A stretch of 5,810 nucleotides of DNA from Peptostreptococcaceae bacterium (GTDB lineage Bacteria > Bacillota_A > Clostridia > Peptostreptococcales > Acidaminobacteraceae), in contig JABXKX010000458.1 of assembly GCA_013619035.1 (NCBI GenBank), forward strand, positions 1 to 5,810. The letters are read 5' to 3'. Numbering within the stretch: position 1 is the first letter of the stretch; the number at the start of each line of letters is the position of its first letter. The position numbers and the translations under genes were made by a program. Under the pieces are notes generated by a model that worked only from the letters and a program-made list of their open reading frames with translations, had not been told where the DNA came from and searched no databases. This document shows positions 1 through 5,810 of this stretch, one piece after another.

Positions 1-39
1 GGTTTAAATATACTAACTTACATAGAAAAATTAACTCAT

Positions 40-47
40 GGAGGAGG
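40..47 (+). promoter_or_regulatory. Ribosome binding site that fixes the start of the first gene
   Basis: GGAGGAGG is a near-perfect anti-16S match. Its second GGAGG (43-47) ends 5 bases before the ATG at 53, which is ideal spacing. An in-frame ATG at 38 overlaps this element and has no ribosome binding site of its own. The ATG at 53 is therefore the likely start, and it also puts the signal peptide's basic residues (N3, R4, K5) at the very N-terminus. Confidence 0.85.
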
Positions 48-52
48 CCCCA

Positions 53-3000
53 ATGGTTAACAGAAAAATAGCAATGCTTTTAGTACTGGTGATGATCATA
101 TCATCGTTTAGTGCATTTGCAGAGATACCACCAGAAATACCAGTACCAGAACTGAGAGGTATGGGTGTAGACGATACAGAATCTACAGAAATTGATGCCT
201 ACAGCAAAGGGTATGCAGCGTATGTTAATGCTTATTTTTTAGATGCGCAAAATTCTTTATATTCAAGAGATATTGGTAGAATGGGTGCACTTGGTATCAT
301 CAAAAAAGATGGTTCTATGAACTATAATGCTGAACTTGCGATTACAAAACAAAATCTGATTGAAGATTTGGTAAGAATGAGTGGTAGAGAAGGGCAAGTG
401 ATGCAGGGCGTTATCAACCAAGCCGTAGGCATGGGCGATGAAGCGGTTGCTAATTTATTACGTGAAGCTTATGTAACTGATGCGACAACACAAGGGATTA
501 TTACTGAAGATGAAAGCTTTGGCTTGAATCAACCTGTTAATAAAGAAACCGCAGCAGTGTGGATTGCCAGAATGTTAGGCATGCAACCGACACTTCAAAA
601 TACAGATAATATCTATAGTTTTGGTGATTGGCCTTCAATAACACCAAGCAATAGAGGTTTAATAGAAACTCTTGTCACTGCAAAAGTAATGGATGTAGAC
701 AATGATGGTAACTTTAATCCGAAGAGAACCATTACAAAAGGTGAAGTGGCTTATATCTTAAACAATACAGTGGATCAGATGTATGGCGCACTTAACATCA
801 CTTCAAATGTTGGTCTAGTGATAGGCGAAAAAGAATCCAATGTACAAGAAACCGGTAATATCATAGATGAGAAGCGATATGTCGTAAGAAATATGGATGG
901 TACTTTAACAACCATCGTGACAAAAAATAATAAAAGCACCAATGCTAAAAATGATTTGGTATTGTTTAAGAACAATATTGTAGGAACCTCTAAACAGCTT
1001 GAAATAGGTGATCAGATAGAATACCTGATCAGAGACGATGAAGTTATTTATGCTGAAACCTATACAGATGGTTCAATACAAGAACAGATTAAAAGACAAA
1101 GTGACAACGAAGATAATACAAATATTTACTATGGTTATATCAATAGAAAAATATATGAAGAAAAAAATGAAGGTGGTAACTTCTATGAAGTGGACCGTTT
1201 AAGAACAACGATATACAACGGCCTTGTGTTTGATATAGTCGTTGAAGACAATATCACAACCGGTGTTAGAAATGACATCATCGTTTATAAAGATAATAAA
1301 ATTGGTGGTGTGGATCTTTTAGAAGAACAAGATGTTGTAGAACTTCTTGTAAAAGATGAAACCAATATTATATATGTAAAAGTGACAGAACCAACACATG
1401 CAGCAGTCAGTGGTACCGTTAGATTTGTTGAAACAGATCCAACAACTGGCATCTCTATGTTAACGGTATTTGATTACAATGATAGAATTAAGAAATATGA
1501 AGTGACTAATTATGCACAGGTTGTGATTAATCAAGAAATAGCTGATATCAATGACTTAAAATATGGACAAGATGTTGTTTTGAGTATTACAAATGGTTAT
1601 GTGACCAATATAACAGGGGAAACATTTGTTAATCCAGGATTCATTCCTGATTATTCAAAGATGAGAATTGGTACGGTTTCTGCAGTTAATCTATATGGCG
1701 ATGTTAAAGTAAAATATGATGACGGTACTTATAAAACCATTAGTGTACCTGATAATGCAACTATTTTAAAAGGTGGTAATGTTATTTCTGTACAAGCCCT
1801 TCAAGAAGGGGATCTTGTTAAAATTTACTTTAATGATATTTATTCAGATAATGCTTCTTTAATTGAAGTAGAAGGTAAAGAACAATTGATTCAAACGGTT
1901 TATAGAGGTCTTATCCAAGATGTTAATATCTATAGAGGTGAGTTAACGATATATGAACCAGCAGTACTTAATAATGCACAATGGCAAGTGACTGAAGAAG
2001 TTTATTCAAAAACTTTCTCAATTGACGAAGATGTTCCAATGTATGTCCGTGGTGAACCAGTGACTCTATTAGATCTTGCTAAATTATACAAACAGAAGCC
2101 GATTTACATTGCAGTAAGAGATGACTATTCAGTAGAAAAAGTTGTTCAAGCTTCTGTAGCTATCGGTGGCGAACATTTTGCTGTCGATCGAATTGAATCG
2201 ATAGATAAAGTCATTGAAAACTTTGAACTGAAGGACAATAACAGTAATGTTGTTTTCAATGAAGGTACTATTTTCTTAAAGAACTCTAGAATAGTAGATG
2301 CTGCTAATATTAAAGCAACAGATGATGTTATTGTTGTATCGGATTATTATAAAGGTCAAGACAATGCCAATATTGTAAGAATAACATCAGATGCAGAGAG
2401 AATATTCGATAATATTTATATTGGTGCGATTGAAAATATATATGGGTATAGCTTTAATTTAGAAAATCATGCAACTATTTCAGGTAATGAGTGGGGCAAT
2501 ATCAATCGTTCAACATCTGGTATGTTCTACTACTTTAATAATTTGGATCTTATTGATATAACTGATAAGACAGACTTTGTAACTTTACCAAGTTATAACT
2601 TCTATCATGGTGGTTATTCAAGACTTGAAAACAAAAATAAAACAAGTTCTGGTTTGGACTATTATAGATACTATACTATCTTTGTTACAGATGACGATCG
2701 AAAAGTTATCGGTATGAACATCAAACATAAAGGTATATTTGATGGTCAAAACATCGATGGTACAGCATCAAAGGAAAGTAGTATAAAAACTATTTTAGAC
2801 AAACGTTTGGCAAATCTGGTATTAACGAGAGGATCGATTGTTAGCTTTAATGATACTTTCCAAAGAATTGAGATCACAGATTCTCATGACTGGGCAGAAG
2901 ACTACGGTAGATGGAATGCCAATAGAGGAAATTCATCAGTAGAATGGAGAGATGCTATTATCATTAAAAATGATAAACGTATTTCTAGAGAAGATTTAAA

Positions 3001-3070
3001 AGAGGGCGACTATGTTTATGTCCTTAGAGATGATGAAGATGCACTTGTTATCTTCGTAGAAGAAAACTAA
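53..3070 (+). CDS. Secreted SLH-domain protein with tandem beta-rich modules (putative S-layer or cell-wall protein)
   Basis: This is a complete 1005-residue protein. Residues 1-23 form a signal peptide: a basic start, a hydrophobic core, and an SAFA site with predicted cleavage after A23. Three divergent SLH domains follow at about 70-110, 131-175 and 187-240. The third carries the classic DxDxDGxFxP pattern (DVDNDGNFNP, 214-223). SLH domains normally hold proteins to pyruvylated secondary cell-wall polymers. From about 256 to 1003 there are roughly eight similar modules, each ending in a pattern like LxxGDxVxxxxxxxxVxxI; clear examples are LEIGDQIEYL, LQEGDLVKIY and LKEGDYVYVL. They are probably small beta barrels. 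There is no cysteine anywhere and the protein is rich in Asp and Glu, both typical of S-layer proteins. No catalytic motif was seen. It is followed 29 bases later by a terminator, so it is probably the last or only gene of its transcript. The SLH/surface assignment is firm; being the main S-layer subunit is only inference. Confidence 0.85.
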   Translation: MVNRKIAMLLVLVMIISSFSAFAEIPPEIPVPELRGMGVDDTESTEIDAYSKGYAAYVNAYFLDAQNSLYSRDIGRMGALGIIKKDGSMNYNAELAITKQNLIEDLVRMSGREGQVMQGVINQAVGMGDEAVANLLREAYVTDATTQGIITEDESFGLNQPVNKETAAVWIARMLGMQPTLQNTDNIYSFGDWPSITPSNRGLIETLVTAKVMDVDNDGNFNPKRTITKGEVAYILNNTVDQMYGALNITSNVGLVIGEKESNVQETGNIIDEKRYVVRNMDGTLTTIVTKNNKSTNAKNDLVLFKNNIVGTSKQLEIGDQIEYLIRDDEVIYAETYTDGSIQEQIKRQSDNEDNTNIYYGYINRKIYEEKNEGGNFYEVDRLRTTIYNGLVFDIVVEDNITTGVRNDIIVYKDNKIGGVDLLEEQDVVELLVKDETNIIYVKVTEPTHAAVSGTVRFVETDPTTGISMLTVFDYNDRIKKYEVTNYAQVVINQEIADINDLKYGQDVVLSITNGYVTNITGETFVNPGFIPDYSKMRIGTVSAVNLYGDVKVKYDDGTYKTISVPDNATILKGGNVISVQALQEGDLVKIYFNDIYSDNASLIEVEGKEQLIQTVYRGLIQDVNIYRGELTIYEPAVLNNAQWQVTEEVYSKTFSIDEDVPMYVRGEPVTLLDLAKLYKQKPIYIAVRDDYSVEKVVQASVAIGGEHFAVDRIESIDKVIENFELKDNNSNVVFNEGTIFLKNSRIVDAANIKATDDVIVVSDYYKGQDNANIVRITSDAERIFDNIYIGAIENIYGYSFNLENHATISGNEWGNINRSTSGMFYYFNNLDLIDITDKTDFVTLPSYNFYHGGYSRLENKNKTSSGLDYYRYYTIFVTDDDRKVIGMNIKHKGIFDGQNIDGTASKESSIKTILDKRLANLVLTRGSIVSFNDTFQRIEITDSHDWAEDYGRWNANRGNSSVEWRDAIIIKNDKRISREDLKEGDYVYVLRDDEDALVIFVEEN
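260..772 (+). other. Three N-terminal SLH domains of the first protein
   Basis: Protein residues about 70-240. Each unit has the SLH layout: a helix, a GII/GxI turn, an FxP-like loop, then a TRAE-like motif starting the second helix. The TRAE equivalents are TKQN (98-101), NKET (163-166) and TKGE (228-231), so lysine replaces the usual arginine in all three. The third copy is closest to consensus and the first two are weak. Boundaries were judged by eye. Confidence 0.7.
818..3061 (+). repeat. Protein-level array of about eight beta-rich modules
   Basis: Approximate module ends, by protein residue, are 336, 444, 521, 605, 700, 777, 893 and 1003, giving units of about 75-110 residues. The best pair is residues 296-336 and 403-444: NDLVLFKNNIVG aligns with NDIIVYKDNKIGG, and both continue into an acidic turn followed by a strand (IEYLIRDDEVIYAE and VELLVKDETNIIYVK). 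Other units keep only the closing GDxV-turn-strand signature. The copies are diverged in DNA, so this is an ancient duplication. The fold (SH3- or OB-like barrel) is inferred from the strand pattern only. Confidence 0.55.
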
Positions 3071-3099
3071 AAATGTGTTTTAAAATGAACTGAATTAAG

Positions 3100-3138
3100 A
3101 ACTCGAGTTACTTTAAGTAACTCGAGTTATTTTTTTTT
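3100..3138 (+). terminator. Rho-independent terminator after the first gene
   Basis: A perfect 14-base inverted repeat (AACTCGAGTTACTT at 3100-3113, AAGTAACTCGAGTT at 3115-3128) is centred on T3114, which gives a practical loop of 3-5 bases. A run of nine Ts follows at 3130-3138. The hairpin starts 29 bases after the TAA stop. On the opposite strand the hairpin is not followed by a T run, so it is directional for the + strand. Confidence 0.93.
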
Positions 3139-3150
3139 GAAGAAATAATG

Positions 3151-3191
3151 ACTCGAGTTTAGCAATCAGTAACGGCCGGTATATTGTTACT
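3151..3191. repeat. Third copy of the terminator palindrome plus a short inverted repeat
   Basis: ACTCGAGTTT (3151-3160) repeats the palindrome that makes up each terminator arm (AACTCGAGTT at 3100-3109 and 3119-3128). Just downstream, AGTAAC (3168-3173) and GTTACT (3186-3191) form a 6-base inverted repeat around a 12-base spacer. The same two words also occur in the terminator stem. The spacer begins with a GC-rich patch, and CGGCCGG (3173-3179) stands out in AT-rich DNA. The right arm overlaps the proposed -35 of the next promoter, so operator function is possible but unproven. Confidence 0.5.
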
Positions 3192-3212
3192 TATAAGGAT
3201 TCAAAATAGAAT
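3184..3212 (+). promoter_or_regulatory. Putative sigma-A-type promoter of the RCC1-SLH gene
   Basis: TTGTTA (3184-3189, 4 of 6 matches to the -35 consensus) and TAGAAT (3207-3212, 5 of 6 to the -10 consensus) are separated by exactly 17 bases. Transcription would start near 3219, leaving a leader of about 34 bases. The position just after a terminator and before a ribosome binding site supports it. An alternative -10, TATAAG (3192-3197), lacks a recognisable -35. Confidence 0.55.
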
Positions 3213-3240
3213 AAATATTAGAGAAGAGTTGAAATGAAAG

Positions 3241-3247
3241 AGAGGAG
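3241..3247 (+). promoter_or_regulatory. Ribosome binding site of the RCC1-SLH gene
   Basis: AGAGGAG ends 5 bases before the ATG at 3253, within the normal spacing. It selects this ATG over the out-of-frame ATG at 3234, which opens a frame of only 31 codons. Confidence 0.85.
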
Positions 3248-3252
3248 ATATT

Positions 3253-5810
3253 ATGAGAAGGATAATGAGTTTAGTGTTGGCAATATGTATGGTACTTTCA
3301 ATGAACATCGGCGTATTTGCAAATGGTGAAAATGACAGTATTTTGTCAGCGGATTATAACAATACTTTTGTGATTAAGGATGATGGATCACTGTGGGGCT
3401 GGGGTGCTGGTTATGTGGGTAACGGTACTGGTTCAAGGGATAAAGTGATTACCCCAGTTAAAGTATTAGAAGATGTAAGAAGTGTTTCAAGTAACACATT
3501 TACAACGGTAGCTGTCAAAAAAGATGATAGCTTATGGGGATGGGGCAGTTTTGATGGTTATCATAACGACAAACAAAATCCTGAGTTTTTATATCCTACA
3601 AAATTATTAGAGGATGTTAAATCAGCAGCCAATGGTGATGATTATATCATGGTCATTAAAAATGACAATACTCTTTGGCTCAATGGTAATGTTTATCTTG
3701 GTGACGGAACAACTACGAAAGCTGATGGTTATGATGGGTTTGTTCAAGTAATGACCGGTATTAAGAGTTGTTTTGCTGGAAGAGACACATTATATGTGAT
3801 CAAAGAAGACGATACACTTTGGGGCTGGGGAGATAACTCAGATGCACAACTCGGTAATATGACCAATAGTGGCGATACCAGTACGGATGCTGAACTGACT
3901 GCAGTAAAAATATTAGATGATGTGAAGTCTGTTTATCAAAGTGCTTCGGTTGCACTCGCGGTTAGATTAGACGGCAGTCTTTACAGTTGGGGTGACGATG
4001 AAATCTATACAGAAAATGGATGGATCGAAAATGCAGGATCACCTTATAAAGTAATGGACAATGTTTCATCAGCAACCATGTGTGATAACGGCAGTGGTGT
4101 TTTGGTGGTTAAAACAGATGGTACATTATGGGGATGGAACAATCAGTGGTATGACGAAGGTGAACCAATGACACCTTATAAATACGCAGACGATGTGTCT
4201 TATGTTTCAAACGGAGAAAGACATGCAGCGATTGTTAAAAAAGACAACACACTTTGGACCATGGGTGGCAACTATAGATACGGACTAGGTTATGAGTCGG
4301 ATGAAGTTTGGTACACGCCGATGACCCAAATCCTTGATGATATTCAAGATGCACCTGCCGGTTGGGCCATGGCATATGTTGAAAAAGCAATTGGTCTTCA
4401 ATTGGTTCCAGAAGATATGCAAGGCAATTACTATCAGACCATTAATAGAGAAGAGTTCTGTATATTGGCCGTAAGACTAATAGAAAAGAAATCAAATATG
4501 TCAATTGAAGAGTATATAGAGCTTCGTGGTTTAGAAATGGTCAGTAGTGATACGTTTACCGATACCAATAATAAAGTTATTTTTGCAGCCAAAACACTTG
4601 GTATTACTGAAGGGACATCAGAAACAACGTTTTCACCAGAAAAACTATTAACAAGAGAACAGGCAGCAACATTTTTATCCAATACAGCAAAAGCAATTGG
4701 TGAAGATATTACAGCAAACACACCAACTTATGCAGATTTAGATGAGATTGCAAATTGGGCAAAACCATTTACAGGTTATGTGTATAACATTGATGTGATG
4801 AGAGGTGTTGGCAATAATAAATTTGATCCAAAAGGTGGTTATCAGAGACAACAAGCCTATATTACGATGTATAAGTTATTTGGAGCCATAGAAGAAGTCA
4901 GTACCGAAAAAGTAGTGGTGACAAAACCAGTAGAAGCAAAAAAAAAAGTAGAATCAGATGAAGCAAGTTTAGAGTCGATTAAATCGGATCTAATGAAGTT
5001 ATCAAAACCAGAGCATTTTACGATGTCCATTGAAGGTAAAACGAAATCACCTGATTATGACATGGCACTTAAATACGATGCCTATTATAGAAATTCAGAT
5101 GTTAGAATCGATACTTACTGGGATGGCATGAAAGTCTCAAAAGGTATCTATAATGAAACAGATGATGAAACGTACTTTGAATATACGAGATATACTCATT
5201 ACGCGGAACTCATAGAAGGCAATATGCTGCCTATAAGACTTTTGGATGTTAACTATCTAGAGGCGCTTGAATTGGATACTGAATTAGAATTTTTTACTGC
5301 CAATTATGAGATGTTAGAGGGTGAAAAAGTTTTATATCTTAAAAGCAGTATCAAAAATGGTTTGGTCACTGAAATGTGGTACTCCCTTAAATACTTGGTA
5401 CCCATTAAATTTCTAGAAACATCACAAGAAGAAGGGGCAGTACATGTTGTGGCCTGGGAAGTGACATCAATTGATGATCAAACACTACTTACAGATGAAT
5501 TATTTGAAATACCAGAAGAGATGGTGGCCACTTCAAGTGCTACTGATTATTATGAAGACCTTCAGAAAACAGGCAGTACAAGAGATCTTTTATTGTATGA
5601 AGTGGATTATATTGAGTCAGAAGAAATAGGCATTATGGATATGACACAAATCGTTTATTATTCAGATGAGAGTTTTGAAACTTTAAGTTTGTATTTTGAT
5701 ACTTTATTAAAAGATACATCAGGGTATTTAAATATGTCAGATGATAAAAAAGCGATAATAGAAGGGACGTTACATGAAGATACAGTTATCGTTATTGTTA
5801 ATAATCATAT
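3253..5810 (+). CDS. Secreted RCC1-repeat / SLH-domain surface protein (3' end beyond the window)
   Basis: The frame is open for 852 codons and runs off the window with no stop, so the gene is partial. Residues 1-23 form a signal peptide (basic RR at 2-3, hydrophobic core, VFA before predicted cleavage at A23). Residues about 35-360 hold seven RCC1-like repeats, a count that matches a closed seven-bladed propeller. Residues about 367-544 hold three SLH domains for cell-wall attachment. A charged linker (about 545-575, Lys/Glu/Val-rich) leads to a region at about 575-755 that looks like the LolA/LppX half-barrel found in envelope lipid-binding proteins. A further partial domain follows from about 770. 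RCC1-type propellers usually bind partners, and no enzyme residues were seen, so a display or binding role at the cell surface is the best inference. The gene has its own promoter and ribosome binding site behind a terminator. The SLH and RCC1 assignments are strong; the C-terminal fold is tentative. Confidence 0.88.
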   Translation, partial: MRRIMSLVLAICMVLSMNIGVFANGENDSILSADYNNTFVIKDDGSLWGWGAGYVGNGTGSRDKVITPVKVLEDVRSVSSNTFTTVAVKKDDSLWGWGSFDGYHNDKQNPEFLYPTKLLEDVKSAANGDDYIMVIKNDNTLWLNGNVYLGDGTTTKADGYDGFVQVMTGIKSCFAGRDTLYVIKEDDTLWGWGDNSDAQLGNMTNSGDTSTDAELTAVKILDDVKSVYQSASVALAVRLDGSLYSWGDDEIYTENGWIENAGSPYKVMDNVSSATMCDNGSGVLVVKTDGTLWGWNNQWYDEGEPMTPYKYADDVSYVSNGERHAAIVKKDNTLWTMGGNYRYGLGYESDEVWYTPMTQILDDIQDAPAGWAMAYVEKAIGLQLVPEDMQGNYYQTINREEFCILAVRLIEKKSNMSIEEYIELRGLEMVSSDTFTDTNNKVIFAAKTLGITEGTSETTFSPEKLLTREQAATFLSNTAKAIGEDITANTPTYADLDEIANWAKPFTGYVYNIDVMRGVGNNKFDPKGGYQRQQAYITMYKLFGAIEEVSTEKVVVTKPVEAKKKVESDEASLESIKSDLMKLSKPEHFTMSIEGKTKSPDYDMALKYDAYYRNSDVRIDTYWDGMKVSKGIYNETDDETYFEYTRYTHYAELIEGNMLPIRLLDVNYLEALELDTELEFFTANYEMLEGEKVLYLKSSIKNGLVTEMWYSLKYLVPIKFLETSQEEGAVHVVAWEVTSIDDQTLLTDELFEIPEEMVATSSATDYYEDLQKTGSTRDLLLYEVDYIESEEIGIMDMTQIVYYSDESFETLSLYFDTLLKDTSGYLNMSDDKKAIIEGTLHEDTVIVIVNNH
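3355..4338 (+). repeat. Seven RCC1-like repeats (predicted seven-bladed propeller)
   Basis: Each repeat has the signature VIKxDGSLWGWG, a variable loop, then TPVKVLEDVKSVSS. The key aromatic after the Leu is W48, W95, W142, W190, Y244, W293 and W335, giving spacings of 47, 47, 48, 54, 49 and 42 residues. Repeats 1, 2 and 4 keep the full LWGWG. Repeat 3 has LWLNG, repeat 5 has LYSWG, repeat 6 has LWGWN and repeat 7 has LWTMG. Seven connecting segments of the VKxLxDVxS type follow them. The YGLG-like turn typical of RCC1/ATS1 families appears in repeat 7 (RYGLGY, 342-347) and as AQLGN in repeat 4. Confidence 0.85.
4351..4884 (+). other. Three internal SLH domains of the RCC1-SLH protein
   Basis: Protein residues about 367-411, 433-483 and 491-544. 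The second is the clearest: FTD, then AAKTLGITEGTSETTFSP, then the TREQ motif (467-470). The third has YADLDEIANWAKPF and the loop GVGNNKFDPKGG, with the TRAE position reading QRQQ (531-534). The first is divergent, with NREE at 398-401. Arginine is kept in all three, unlike in the upstream protein. Confidence 0.82.
4975..5517 (+). other. LolA/LppX-like region of the RCC1-SLH protein
   Basis: Protein residues about 575-755. After a short helix (ESIKSDLMKL) come alternating strands with a TMSIEGKTKSPDYDM opening, a short DGMKVSKGIYN strand pair and a MWYSLKYLVPIKF stretch. This order resembles the half-barrel of LolA/LppX-like and related Gram-positive lipoprotein domains (substrate-averaging strand, helix, then a 'W-Y-K-x-x-P-x-K' like segment). 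It is recognised from pattern only. No lipid-binding residues can be assigned. Confidence 0.4.
5563..5810 (+). other. Partial C-terminal domain cut by the window edge
   Basis: Protein residues about 771-852. The segment carries a YFDTLLKDTSGY helix, then an EGTLHEDTVIVIVNN strand pair. This helix-then-strands order is seen in small secreted domains of clostridial proteins where a residue-conserved YYxxxL helix precedes two C-terminal strands. The domain is incomplete here and I cannot name the family. Confidence 0.35.

Noticed and set aside
9..14. TATACT as a possible -10 box for the first gene
   Set aside because: It matches 5 of 6 consensus bases, but the -35 would lie outside the window and such AT-rich words are common by chance here.
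38..52. An earlier in-frame ATG that would add five residues (MEEAP) to the first protein
   Set aside because: It overlaps the Shine-Dalgarno sequence GGAGGAGG and has no ribosome binding site of its own. The ATG at 53 has ideal spacing and gives a normal signal peptide.
775..975. Minus-strand open frame of 66 codons
   Set aside because: It lies entirely within the first gene, has no clear ribosome binding site, and its hydrophobic composition is what antisense translation of this coding DNA would give.
3280..3288. Possible lipoprotein signal (LAIC, residues 9-12) in the second protein
   Set aside because: The Cys comes too early, after too short a hydrophobic stretch, and isoleucine does not fit the position before it. 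The VFA site at residues 21-23 fits ordinary signal peptidase cleavage better.
3234..3329. Short + strand frame of 31 codons starting just before the second gene
   Set aside because: It has only a weak upstream purine stretch, overlaps the signal-peptide coding region out of frame, and has no recognisable product.
4434..4721. Minus-strand open frame of 95 codons
   Set aside because: It lies wholly antisense to the SLH region of the second gene. Its Ser/Val/Ile-rich product is a typical shadow and resembles no family I recognise.

Overview
The window holds two large, same-strand genes for secreted cell-surface proteins, plus the 182-base gap between them. The DNA is AT-rich, with strong GGAGG-type ribosome binding sites, many AGA and ATA codons, Gram-positive-style signal peptides and S-layer homology (SLH) domains. 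This points to a low-GC Gram-positive anaerobe, most likely in the Clostridia. That assignment is inferred from style; no marker gene is present.

Region by region: bases 1-52 are the leader of the first gene and include its Shine-Dalgarno sequence. Bases 53-3070 encode a complete 1005-residue, cysteine-free protein with a signal peptide, three divergent SLH domains and a long chain of about eight similar small beta-rich modules. It is probably an S-layer or cell-wall-associated protein. Bases 3071-3252 hold a strong Rho-independent terminator, a third copy of the palindrome used in the terminator stem, a GC-rich patch inside a short inverted repeat, and a credible sigma-A-type promoter. Bases 3253-5810 are the first 852 codons of a second gene that runs off the window without a stop. 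It encodes a signal peptide, seven RCC1-like repeats (a predicted seven-bladed propeller), three SLH domains, a Lys/Glu/Val-rich linker and a C-terminal region that resembles LolA/LppX-type folds.

The two proteins share SLH anchoring but have opposite layouts: SLH at the N-terminus with modules after it, versus a propeller first and SLH in the middle. The terminator and separate promoter suggest independent transcription, not an operon. The working picture is a cell-envelope locus that displays two different beta-rich scaffolds. No enzyme active site, RNA gene, mobile element or CRISPR array was seen. The most notable points are the RCC1-SLH-LolA-like architecture, an A10 tract in its linker where a one-base slip in either direction gives almost immediate termination, and the repeated palindromes between the genes.
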